NCBI RefSeq assembly: GCF_009857605.1
Contig: NZ_WWCT01000031.1
Span: forward strand, 1 to 57,629
DNA from: Duganella levis
GTDB taxonomy: Bacteria > Pseudomonadota > Gammaproteobacteria > Burkholderiales > Burkholderiaceae_D
Direction: 5' to 3'
DNA length: 57,629 nt
Part shown: one piece after another, positions 26,606-34,802 of the stretch
Layout of the letters: each line of letters begins with the position of its first letter
Position numbering within the stretch: the first letter of the stretch is position 1
The notes under the pieces: generated by a model
Told to the model about the DNA's origin: nothing
The model's database searches: none
Seen by the model: the letters and a program-made list of their open reading frames with translations, nothing else
Translations under genes and position numbers: made by a program

Positions 26606-28198
26606 TTAGATTTCTTCGTACAGCGGCAGCGTCAGGAATTCCTCGAACGCTGCCGAGGTCGACATCTGCTCGAAGATCTGCGCCGCACGCGGATAGGTCG
26701 GACCATCGCCGCCCGGCGCGGCAGCCTGCACCTTGGCCAGTTCTTCCGGAATCATCGCGCGCACCATGTCGGCCGTGACTTTACGGCCGTCTTCCAGCAC
26801 GCCCTTGTCGGAACGGATCCATTGCCACACTTGCGAACGGCTGATTTCCGCCGTGGCCGCATCTTCCATCAGATTGTGGATCGGCACGCAACCGTTGCCG
26901 GTCAGCCAGGCGCCCAGGTAGTGGATGCCGACGTTGATGTTGTAGCGCAGGCCGGCCTCGGTAATCGGCGCTTCGGGCTTGAAGTCCAGCAGTTGCGCGG
27001 CGGTGACGTCGATATCCGGACGCTGTTTCTCGATCTGGTTAGGCTTGTCGCCCAGCACCTTGGTGAATTCGGCCATGGCCAGGTCGACCAGGCCCGGGTG
27101 CGCAACCCAGCCGCCATCGTAGCCGTCAGTGGCGTCACGCGCCTTGTCGGTGCGCACGCCGCCCATGGCGATGTCGTTTTTCTCCGGATCGTTCTTGATC
27201 GGAATCAGCGCCGCCATGCCGCCGATGGCCGGCGCGTTGCGCTTGTGGCAGGTCTTCAGCAGCAGCAAGGCGTAGGCGCGCATAAACGGCGCGGTCATGG
27301 TCACCTTGGCGCGGTCGGCCAGGCAGAAATCCTTGTCCAGCTTGAACTTCTTGATGCACGAGAAGATGTAATCCCAGCGGCCGGCGTTCAGGCCCGAGCT
27401 GTGTTCGCGCAGTTCGTACAGGATTTCGTCCATCTCGAAGGCGGCCAGGATGGTTTCGATCAGCACGGTCGCCTTGATGGTGCCTTGCGGCAGGCCCAGT
27501 TCCTGCTGGGTCAGCACGAAGATGTCGTTCCACAGGCGCGCTTCGATGTGCGATTCCATTTTCGGCAGGTAGAAGAACGGACCGGCGCCGCGCGCGATCT
27601 GCTCTTTGGCGTTGTGGAACATGAACAACGCGAAATCGAAAATACCGCCCGAGATACGCTTGCCATCCACCAGCACATGTTTTTCATCCAGGTGCCAGCC
27701 ACGCGGACGCACCACCAGCGTCGCGACCTTGTCGTTCAGCTTGTAGGATTTGCCGTTCTGCTCCAGCGCGATGGTGCCGCGCACGGCATCCTTCATATTG
27801 ATCTGGCCGGTGATCTGGTTGTCCCAGTTTGGCGTGTTGGAATCCTCGAAGTCGGTCATGTAGCTGTCGGCGCCCGAGTTCAGGGCGTTGATCACCATCT
27901 TGCGCTCGACCGGACCGGTAATTTCCACGCGGCGGCATTCCAGCGCTTTCGGAATCGGCGCGATTTTCCAGTCGCCGCTGCGGATGTGTGCGGTTTCGGC
28001 CAGGAAATCTGGACGCTCGCCGGCATCCAGTTTCTTGGCGCGCTCGACGCGTACGGCCAGCAATTGCTGGCGGCGCACTTCAAATTCGCGGCTCAGCTTG
28101 GCCACCAGCGCCAATGCGTCCGGGGTCAGGATTGCTTCGTAGCCGGGCTTGATGTCGCCGGTAATTTCCATGCCTGCTGGCAAAGTGATGGTGGTCAT
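26606..28198 (-). CDS. aceB: Malate synthase A
   Basis: This 530-aa protein has the length and motifs of MSA: MTDFEDSNTPNWDN, VVRPRGWHLDEKHV (catalytic Arg), IKATVLIETILAAFEMDEIL (metal-binding Glu), HSSGLNAGRWDYIFS, and the C-terminal SRSQVWQW with catalytic Asp nearby. It condenses glyoxylate and acetyl-CoA to malate in the glyoxylate shunt. It is divergent from a LysR-type regulator 158 bases away, the usual regulatory layout. Isocitrate lyase is not in the window. Confidence 0.96.
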   Translation of the reverse strand: MTTITLPAGMEITGDIKPGYEAILTPDALALVAKLSREFEVRRQQLLAVRVERAKKLDAGERPDFLAETAHIRSGDWKIAPIPKALECRRVEITGPVERKMVINALNSGADSYMTDFEDSNTPNWDNQITGQINMKDAVRGTIALEQNGKSYKLNDKVATLVVRPRGWHLDEKHVLVDGKRISGGIFDFALFMFHNAKEQIARGAGPFFYLPKMESHIEARLWNDIFVLTQQELGLPQGTIKATVLIETILAAFEMDEILYELREHSSGLNAGRWDYIFSCIKKFKLDKDFCLADRAKVTMTAPFMRAYALLLLKTCHKRNAPAIGGMAALIPIKNDPEKNDIAMGGVRTDKARDATDGYDGGWVAHPGLVDLAMAEFTKVLGDKPNQIEKQRPDIDVTAAQLLDFKPEAPITEAGLRYNINVGIHYLGAWLTGNGCVPIHNLMEDAATAEISRSQVWQWIRSDKGVLEDGRKVTADMVRAMIPEELAKVQAAAPGGDGPTYPRAAQIFEQMSTSAAFEEFLTLPLYEEI

Positions 28199-28356
28199 GC
28201 GCTAGTCTCCGTAAAAAATATTAACGAATCAATCTCATTATAAGCTTGTTGCATTGCGGTGTTTTTATAAAGTATATTCACTCGTTAGTTATACAAACAA
28301 GACTAAAAATCACTTCATCTATGCGTTTTAGTAAAAAGTGACGGAGACGAGACTTT

Positions 28357-29268
28357 ATGGGGCAGTTCAGGCAGATTTCCACCTTTGTTGAGGTGGTTGC
28401 AAGAGGTAGTTTATCGGCGGCCGCGCGCGCCGAAGGCATCGCGCCGGCGATGATCGGGCGGCGATTGGACGCATTGGAGGCGCGGCTGGGCGTCAAGCTG
28501 TTGCAACGCACCACGCGCAAGCTGGCGCTGACCGACGAAGGCGCCGCCTTCCTCGAAGATTGCCAGCGCATCCTGGCCGAGCTGGAAGAGGCGGAATCGG
28601 CCGTGGCCGAACGCAGTTTGCACGCCACCGGGCATTTGATGATCTCGGCCCCGGCCGGCTTCGGCCGCCAGCACGTGGCGCCGCTGCTGCCCTCCTTTCT
28701 GACCGAACACCGCGACGTCACGGTCACGCTGAACATGAGCGACCGCGTGGTCGATATCGTCGGCGAAGGCATTGATGTGGCGATCCGCATCGCCAGCCTG
28801 CCGGATTCCAACCTGGTCAGCATCAAGCTGGCGGACAACCAGCGGGTGGTGGTCGGCGCGCCGTCCTATCTGAAACGCCACGGCGAGCCGAAAACGCTGG
28901 CCGAACTAAGCAAGCACAACTGCCTGGCGATCAGCAGCGAAGGCAGCCAGCGCGGCTGGACCTTCCGTGAAGACGGCAAGAATACGGTACTCAAAGTGAA
29001 CGGCAATATGGCCAGCAACGACGGACAGGTGCTGCACGAATGGGCCTTGGCCGGCAAAGGGCTGGCGTGGCGGTCGATGTGGGAAGTGGGCAGTGCGATC
29101 GAGGCCGGCAAATTGCAGACCGTGCTCGACGACTATTCAGCGCCGGGCAATGACATCTACGCGGTGTTTGCGCAGCGTCGCCATTTACCGTTGCGGATAC
29201 GGGCGTTTGTGGACTTCTTGCGTCATACCTATGCGCAGCAAGACTACTGGCGCAAAGTGAACAGATAA
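28357..29268 (+). CDS. LysR-family transcriptional regulator, divergent from aceB
   Basis: This 303-aa protein has an N-terminal winged helix-turn-helix (FVEVVARGSLSAAARAEGIA, LEARLGVKLLQRTTRKLALT) and a C-terminal periplasmic-binding-like effector domain. LysR proteins usually act on the divergent promoter, so control of malate synthase in response to a glyoxylate or acetate-derived signal is likely (inference). GGAGACGAGA lies before the ATG. The DNA-binding half is typical of the large CrgA/AaeR-like group. Confidence 0.9.
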   Translation: MGQFRQISTFVEVVARGSLSAAARAEGIAPAMIGRRLDALEARLGVKLLQRTTRKLALTDEGAAFLEDCQRILAELEEAESAVAERSLHATGHLMISAPAGFGRQHVAPLLPSFLTEHRDVTVTLNMSDRVVDIVGEGIDVAIRIASLPDSNLVSIKLADNQRVVVGAPSYLKRHGEPKTLAELSKHNCLAISSEGSQRGWTFREDGKNTVLKVNGNMASNDGQVLHEWALAGKGLAWRSMWEVGSAIEAGKLQTVLDDYSAPGNDIYAVFAQRRHLPLRIRAFVDFLRHTYAQQDYWRKVNR

Positions 29269-29273
29269 AAAAA

Positions 29274-29294
29274 AATCCTCGAATAACGAGGATT
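29274..29294. terminator. Bidirectional terminator between the LysR gene and cspA
   Basis: AATCCTCG-AATAA-CGAGGATT forms a perfect 8-bp stem. It is preceded by a run of eight A (a T-run for leftward cspA transcripts) and followed by TCTTG. It sits between two convergent stops. Confidence 0.8.
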
Positions 29295-29317
29295 TCTTGA
29301 TCGTTAGATCCAGCGTA

Positions 29318-29521
29318 TTAGATTGGCTGAATGTTCGAAGCTTGCTTGCCTTTAGGGCCAGCGGTTACTTCGAAGGAAACACGTTGGTTCTCTTGCAGCG
29401 ACTTGAAGCCAGCCGACTGAATCGCCGAGAAGTGAGCGAACAGATCTTCGCCGCCTTCGTCAGGGGTGATAAAGCCGAAACCCTTCGAGTCATTGAACCA
29501 TTTTACGATACCAGTTGCCAT
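29318..29521 (-). CDS. Cold-shock protein of the CspA family
   Basis: This 67-aa OB-fold protein has GIVKWFNDSKGFGFITPDEG (RNP1) and EDLFAHFSAI (RNP2). It binds single-stranded RNA and DNA and acts as an RNA chaperone. I start at MATGIVKW, with AGGAATT upstream. The 246-base gap upstream leaves room for the long 5' leader typical of csp genes. The specific paralogue (A to E) cannot be decided. Confidence 0.95.
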   Translation of the reverse strand: MATGIVKWFNDSKGFGFITPDEGGEDLFAHFSAIQSAGFKSLQENQRVSFEVTAGPKGKQASNIQPI

Positions 29522-29767
29522 TACAATTCCTATTTCAGTTAATTTGGGCTTGCGCCCGTGATATCGTTTTTGAGGCAAGAAAGACAAACTGTACTACTCT
29601 TGAATCTAAACGATGCCGTATTATACCCATTTACGAGAGAAAAGCACGTTTTCGTAAAAATAAATGCAAAGTGCTGTTTTTCTTAGTAAAAACCGCTCGC
29701 GTTGGGCAGTGATTGTCACTATAGACATCTTAATACTATCGTGTTTGATCCACATCAAGCGCACGGC

Positions 29768-30121
29768 TCATTCGAAGCTCGTTGCCTTGGCGTCACGGGT
29801 GGCCCACGCCAGCAGCTTCTCGACTTCCGGCACCACCGGCGGCCAGCCACTATTACTAGAGAGTACCGCGCGCACCAGCTGCTCGACGCGGCGTGCCTCC
29901 TGCCCAAAGACCGTGAAGCCAAAGGTGCCGGCCGATCCCGCCACGCCATGCAGCACTTCATGCAGCTGATGCAGCGCCGCCTGCGACGGCTGCTCGCCAC
30001 CGGCCTTGCACTCGTCGAGCGCGGCGCGGATCTTGGCCAGCGTGCCGGGCACGGTGGCGGCGAACTTTTCGTTCAGGGCCGCCAGGCGGGCGCGGAAATC
30101 TGGATCGACAGGCGTAGCCAT
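29768..30121 (-). CDS. Hpt-domain phosphotransfer protein
   Basis: This 117-aa helical-bundle protein has LHEVLHGVAGSAGTFGF, the Hpt site in which the His of LHGVAGSAG receives phosphate. Hpt proteins relay phosphate between hybrid histidine kinases and response regulators. It is a stand-alone domain. It follows upp by one base, so it is co-transcribed with a pyrimidine-salvage gene, and no kinase or regulator adjoins it. Confidence 0.82.
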   Translation of the reverse strand: MATPVDPDFRARLAALNEKFAATVPGTLAKIRAALDECKAGGEQPSQAALHQLHEVLHGVAGSAGTFGFTVFGQEARRVEQLVRAVLSSNSGWPPVVPEVEKLLAWATRDAKATSFE

Positions 30122-30122
30122 A

Positions 30123-30773
30123 TTATTTAGTGCCGAAGATACGGTCGCCAGCGTCGCCCAGTCCAGGCACGATGTAAGCGTGGTCGTTCAGGTGGGAATC
30201 CAGCGAGGCGCAGTAGATCTTCACGCCTGGGTGGGCTTTCTGGAACACTTCGATACCTTCCGGCGCCGCCACCAGCGACAGGAAGATGATCTGTTCATCG
30301 GTGACGCCGCGCTTTTTCAGCACGTCCACCGCGTGCACCGCCGAATTGCCGGTCGCCACCATCGGGTCGCACAAGATAAAGGTACGCTCGACAGTATCCG
30401 GCAGGCGCACCAGGTATTCCACCGGCTGGTGGGTTGCCGGATCGCGGAACACGCCGATGTGGCCGACGCGTGCCGACGGCACCAGGTCCAGCAGGCCGTC
30501 GCTCATGCCGATGCCGGCGCGCAGGATCGGCACGATGGCCAGCTTGCGGCCGGCGATCACCGGCGCGTCGATGGTCATCAGCGGGGTTTCGATGTTACGG
30601 GTGGTCAGTGGCAGATCGCGGGTGATCTCGTAACCCATCAGCAGCGTGATTTCCTTGAGCAGGTCGCGGAAGGTACGGGTCGACGTATCCTTGGCGCGCA
30701 TGTGGCTCAGTTTGTGCTGGATCAGTGGATGGTCGGTGATGAACAGGTTAGGAAAGCGCGGATCTTGTTTCAT
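30123..30773 (-). CDS. upp: Uracil phosphoribosyltransferase
   Basis: This 216-aa protein has the UPRT family motifs HKLSHMRAKDTSTRTFRDLL, VPILRAGIGM, ILCDPMVATGNSA (PRPP-binding loop) and GLGDAGDRIFGTK at the C-terminus (uracil recognition). It makes UMP from uracil and PRPP. The start at 30773 gives the family's MKQDPRFPN-type beginning; the frame extends further but has no support. A promoter lies just upstream. Confidence 0.96.
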   Translation of the reverse strand: MKQDPRFPNLFITDHPLIQHKLSHMRAKDTSTRTFRDLLKEITLLMGYEITRDLPLTTRNIETPLMTIDAPVIAGRKLAIVPILRAGIGMSDGLLDLVPSARVGHIGVFRDPATHQPVEYLVRLPDTVERTFILCDPMVATGNSAVHAVDVLKKRGVTDEQIIFLSLVAAPEGIEVFQKAHPGVKIYCASLDSHLNDHAYIVPGLGDAGDRIFGTK

Positions 30774-30806
30774 TAGGTAGCTCTTGTTCAGATAGTTATA
30801 TGCCGC

Positions 30807-30835
30807 ATTATACAAGCCCGGCGCCCTATTCCACC
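30807..30835 (-). promoter_or_regulatory. Probable upp promoter
   Basis: On the minus strand a perfect TATAAT (plus 30807-30812) lies about 34 bases before the upp ATG. TTGGTG is about 19 bases upstream of it, inside the end of the acyl-CoA dehydrogenase gene. Spacing is slightly long. Confidence 0.45.
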
Positions 30836-32502
30836 AACGCCCGCGCCAGAATTGCCGCACAATCGAGGCCGCCCGGCAGCCGCCCATACGTGCCGCCGGG
30901 CTCGCGTTTCAGGCGCGACGCCACGAATGCCGACGACACATACGGCGGCGCATGCCGCAGCAGCAATGCCGCCTGCACCGCCAGCACCACCCGCTCGGCC
31001 AGCACGCGCGCGCTGAATTCATCGGCCTGCTGCTGCGCCAGGTCCGCCAGCAGCGTGCTGCGGTAGGCGACGAAGAAAATATCGCCGCTGCCGGCCAGCG
31101 CCAGTTCGGCCGCCAGCGCTTCGCGCGCCTCGGGGGATTTGCTGAACGCCCGCAGCAAATCCAGGCACATTACATTGCCCGAACCTTCCCAGATCGAGTT
31201 GACCGGCAATTCGCGGTACAGCCGCGCCAGCGGACTGTCCTCGACATAGCCGCTGCCGCCGATCACTTCCATCGCCTCGGCGCCGAAGCCCGGCCCGCGC
31301 TTGCAGACCCAGTACTTGCCGGCCGGCGTCAGGATGCGCGCCAGCATCGCTTGCGCCGGATCGGCCGACTCGTCGAAACAGCGCGCCAGCCGCATTGCCA
31401 GCACGGTGGCGGCCTCGGATTCCAGCGCCAGATCGGCCAGTACATTCTGCATCAGCGGCTGCTCGGCCAGCGGACGGCCGAACGCTACGCGGCGTCGGGC
31501 GTGGTGCAGCGCATGCGTCAAGGCGGCGCGCATCGCCCCGGCGCTACCCAGCACGCAATCGAGTCGGGTGTGACTGCCCATTTCCAGGATGGTGGGAATG
31601 CCGCGTCCCGGCTTGCCGATCAGCCAGCCATAGGCGCCGGCAAACTCCACTTCCGAAGACGCGTTCGAACGGTTGCCGACCTTGTCCTTGAGCCGCTGCA
31701 CGCGGATGGCGTTGCGCTCGCCGTTCGGCAGGTAGCGCGGCAGGAAGAAGCACGACAGGCCGGCGCTGCCCTCGGTATCGGTCTGCGCCAGGATCAAATG
31801 CGCATCGCTTTGCGGCGCCGAGAAAAACCACTTGTGGCCGACGACGCGGAATACGTCGTCGCCCTCCTCGCCAAACAAGGCGCGCGCTTCGGACAGCGGC
31901 ACCGGCTCGGCGCGCGTTGTATTGGCGCGCACGTCGGAACCGCCCTGCTTCTCGGTCATGCCCATGCCGATCAGTGCGCCGTGTTTCTGTTCGATCGGCA
32001 ACGAGCGCGGGTCGTATTGCGTAGACAGGATTTTCGGCAGCCACTTCTGCGCGATACGCGGCGCTTGCCGCAACGCTGGCACCGAGGCGTAGGTCATCGT
32101 CACCGGGCATTGCGAACCATTCTCCACCTGGCCGAACAGCAAATAGCATGCCGCCCGCGCCACTTGCGCGCCGGCGCCACCCAGCCAAGGCGACGCATGC
32201 GTGCCATGGCCGATCAGCAATGCCATCAGTTGATGCCATGCCGGGTGAAATTCCACTTCATCGATGCGATGGCCTTCGCGGTCAAAATTGTGCAACTTGG
32301 GGGTGTAGAGATTGGCAAGACGCGCCAGATCCAGCGTTTTCGCCTTGCCCAATTCGGCGCCAAGCGCATGCAGCGCGGCGGCCGCGTCGCCGGCGCCTTC
32401 GCGCGCCAGCGCTTCCTGCAAGGCCGGATCGGCTGCAAACAGGTTGATATTCTCAAACGGCGCAACAGTATTGCGCACTTCGTGGGTATCGAAAGCCTGC
32501 AT
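30826..32502 (-). CDS. AidB-like acyl-CoA dehydrogenase family protein
   Basis: This 558-aa protein is longer than ordinary acyl-CoA dehydrogenases (about 380) and matches AidB/ACAD11-like proteins. An extra N-terminal helical domain (NLFAADPALQEAL onwards) is followed by GMGMTEKQGGSDVRANTT, WFFSAPQSDAHLILAQ, and GGSGYVEDSPLARLYRELPVNSIWEGSGN (FAD and C-terminal core). E. coli AidB binds DNA and is induced by alkylation. Relatives may simply oxidise acyl-CoA. The start at 32502 has CGGAG 8 bases upstream. It is divergent from a thiolase-crotonase pair, so a fatty or branched acid oxidation role fits the context. Confidence 0.88.
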   Translation of the reverse strand: MQAFDTHEVRNTVAPFENINLFAADPALQEALAREGAGDAAAALHALGAELGKAKTLDLARLANLYTPKLHNFDREGHRIDEVEFHPAWHQLMALLIGHGTHASPWLGGAGAQVARAACYLLFGQVENGSQCPVTMTYASVPALRQAPRIAQKWLPKILSTQYDPRSLPIEQKHGALIGMGMTEKQGGSDVRANTTRAEPVPLSEARALFGEEGDDVFRVVGHKWFFSAPQSDAHLILAQTDTEGSAGLSCFFLPRYLPNGERNAIRVQRLKDKVGNRSNASSEVEFAGAYGWLIGKPGRGIPTILEMGSHTRLDCVLGSAGAMRAALTHALHHARRRVAFGRPLAEQPLMQNVLADLALESEAATVLAMRLARCFDESADPAQAMLARILTPAGKYWVCKRGPGFGAEAMEVIGGSGYVEDSPLARLYRELPVNSIWEGSGNVMCLDLLRAFSKSPEAREALAAELALAGSGDIFFVAYRSTLLADLAQQQADEFSARVLAERVVLAVQAALLLRHAPPYVSSAFVASRLKREPGGTYGRLPGGLDCAAILARALVE

Positions 32503-32576
32503 TTTGTCTCCGTTCAAACTGCTGTTGTCAGTTTTCTTGAACAATGCTCAGACTAGCATATTCAAAAGGAGATGCC

Positions 32577-33779
32577 ATGAGCGACGCGTATCTTTATGAG
32601 GCGATCCGCACCCCGCGCGGTCGCGGCAAGCCGGACGGCAGCCTGCACAGCGTCAAGCCGATTTCGTTGGTCACCGGCCTGATGCGCGAACTGCAGGCGC
32701 GTCACCAGATCGACACCGCCCTCATCGACGATGTATTACTGGGCTGCGTCACGCCGGTCGGCGACCAGGGCGCCAACATCGCCCGCATCGCCGCGCTGGC
32801 CGCCGGCTGGGACTGCAAAGTGGCCGGCGCCCAGCTCAACCGCTTTTGCGCGTCCGGGCTGGACGCGGTCAATCTGGCGGCGCAGAAAGTACGCTCCGGC
32901 TGGGATGACTTGCTGGTGGCCGGCGGCGTCGAATCGATGTCGCGCGTGCCGCCCGGCGCCGACGGCGGCGCCTGGTCGCTGGACCCGGAAACCAGTTTGC
33001 TGACCGGCTACGTGCCGCCATGCATCAGCGCCGACCTGATCGCCACGCTGGACGACTGCCAGCGCGAACAACTGGACGCCTACGCGCTGCGTTCGCAGCA
33101 ACGCGCCGCGGCCGCCAGCAGCGCAGGCCGCTTCCGCGCCGTGGTGCCGGTGCGCGACCAGAATGGCGTGCCGGTACTGGCGCAAGACGAATGCCTCAAA
33201 CCCGGCTCCAGCCTGGAAGCGCTGGCCAGCCTGAAGCCGTCGTTTGATGCGCAGAGCGAATCCGGTTTCGACAGCGTGGCGCTGCGCCAGCATCCTCAGC
33301 TGGAACGCCTGCGTCACCTGCACACGGCGGGCAACACCAGCGTCAACGCCGATGGCGCGGCGCTGACGCTGATCGGCAGCAAGGCCGCCGGCTCGCGGCT
33401 GGGGCTGGAACCGCGCGCCCGCATCGTGGCGGCGGCCATCACCGGCGCCGATCCGGTGCTGATGCTGGCCGGTGCAGTCGCCGCCACGCGCAAAGCACTG
33501 AAGAAAGCCGGGCTGCCAATCAACGCCATCAGCTTGTTTGAAGTCCACGAAGCCTATGCGGCCGTGGTGCTGCGCTTCCTGCGCGAACTGGACATCGCGG
33601 GCGACAAGGTCAACGTCAACGGCGGCGCCATCGCGCTGGGCGACGCACCGGGCGCCACCGGCTGCATGCTGGTCAGCACCCTGCTCGACGAACTGGAAAC
33701 GCGCCGCCTGCGCTACGGCCTGGTGGCAATGGGCGTTGGCGGCGGCATCGGCATCGCCACCATCATAGAGCGGCTATAA
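32577..33779 (+). CDS. Thiolase-family protein with altered catalytic site
   Basis: This 400-aa protein has the thiolase fold and the nucleophile in NRFCASGLDAVN (Cys 91), and HEAYAAV in place of NEAF. Two normal residues are missing: GHPxGATG reads GDAPGATG (His to Asp, about residue 355), and the MCVGGG acid/base Cys is Gly (MGVGGG, about 386). Standard acetyl-CoA acetyltransferases need both. AAAAGGAGA precedes the ATG at 32577. The stop is one base before the crotonase gene, so they form an operon. It may be a degraded or altered-chemistry beta-oxidation enzyme. Confidence 0.85.
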   Translation: MSDAYLYEAIRTPRGRGKPDGSLHSVKPISLVTGLMRELQARHQIDTALIDDVLLGCVTPVGDQGANIARIAALAAGWDCKVAGAQLNRFCASGLDAVNLAAQKVRSGWDDLLVAGGVESMSRVPPGADGGAWSLDPETSLLTGYVPPCISADLIATLDDCQREQLDAYALRSQQRAAAASSAGRFRAVVPVRDQNGVPVLAQDECLKPGSSLEALASLKPSFDAQSESGFDSVALRQHPQLERLRHLHTAGNTSVNADGAALTLIGSKAAGSRLGLEPRARIVAAAITGADPVLMLAGAVAATRKALKKAGLPINAISLFEVHEAYAAVVLRFLRELDIAGDKVNVNGGAIALGDAPGATGCMLVSTLLDELETRRLRYGLVAMGVGGGIGIATIIERL

Positions 33780-33780
33780 G

Positions 33781-34638
33781 ATGATCACCACCCACCAAAA
33801 CGGCGCCGCGCTGAGCGTACTGATGAAGGCGCGCACCATCAATCCACTGAGCCGCCTTTTCCAGCGCGAACTGGCGACGCTGCTGGACAAACTGGAACTC
33901 CAGCGCGACAAGCTATCCGCCGTCATCATCGGCTTCGATGCCGATCAAGGCGCCACCAGCCACGAACTGGAACACCTGATGGCGCTGACACCAGCCCAGG
34001 CCGCCGACTGCATGCACATGCTGACAGCTTACAACGCGCTGCTGCTGCGCCTCGAAAGTCTGGGCATTCCCGTGATCGCCGCGCTGGCCGGCGAAGTCAG
34101 CGGCCATGCGCTGGGCCTGGCGCTGGCCTGCCCGCACCGCATCGGCCTGCACGACGCGCGCGTCAGCCTGCCGCAGGTACAACTGGGACTGGCGCCGGTG
34201 GCCGGCGAAATCGCCCGCACCGTGCGCTTGGCCGGCGTGCAGGCGGCGATGCCCTTGCTGCTCGATGGCGCGGTCTTGAGCGCCACGCAGGCGCAGCAAG
34301 CCGGCCTGCTGCACGACATTGCGGCCGGTGAGCCGGAACTGGCACAACTGGCAAGCAATGCCCAGGACACGCGCGCCAGCCGCCAGCCATGGCAAGCGCG
34401 GCACTACCGGCTGCCCGGCGGCGCCATCGATTCGGCGCCGCTGCGGGCGCTGCTGCAGGCGGCGCCCGCCAAGCTGCGCGAACGCGCCGGCGGCCCCCAT
34501 CCGGCAGCCGAAGCCATCCTGTGCGCGATGGTCGAAGGGCTGCAAGTGGACTTCGACCATGCGCTGCATATCGAGAGCCGGTATTTTTGTCAAACCGCCA
34601 TCAATCCAGTCCTGCGCAAAGGCGTTTTCCCCCTGTAG
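33781..34638 (+). CDS. Enoyl-CoA hydratase/isomerase family protein, catalytic glutamates absent
   Basis: This 285-aa protein has a crotonase fold similar to the N-terminal half of FadB/FadJ: AALAGEVSGHALGLALACPH, RIGLHDARVSLPQVQLGLAP. The FadB glutamate in GGGCE is Gly here, and the second (LPE) is Gln in LPQV. Hydration of enoyl-CoA therefore looks impaired, though other crotonases use different residues. It starts one base after the thiolase stop. Function could be a non-catalytic partner or a different CoA reaction. Confidence 0.8.
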   Translation: MITTHQNGAALSVLMKARTINPLSRLFQRELATLLDKLELQRDKLSAVIIGFDADQGATSHELEHLMALTPAQAADCMHMLTAYNALLLRLESLGIPVIAALAGEVSGHALGLALACPHRIGLHDARVSLPQVQLGLAPVAGEIARTVRLAGVQAAMPLLLDGAVLSATQAQQAGLLHDIAAGEPELAQLASNAQDTRASRQPWQARHYRLPGGAIDSAPLRALLQAAPAKLRERAGGPHPAAEAILCAMVEGLQVDFDHALHIESRYFCQTAINPVLRKGVFPL

Positions 34639-34802
34639 AAAGTGGTTTTTAGAGCCAACTCAAGAGTTTTATACAAAAGTCGCTGGAATGTTGTCTTTTT
34701 TCATGTAATTTCAGTGGCATCGGTGATACATTGCGTTCTGGTTTTGCAAGACAAGCGCCACCAAACTGTTACATGCATAAATTGAAAGAGTAAATCTTCG
34801 CG

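Noticed and set aside
26822..28243. A 473-codon frame opposite aceB.
   Set aside because: It is the antisense shadow of malate synthase with His/Gln/Val-rich composition from GC-biased codons.
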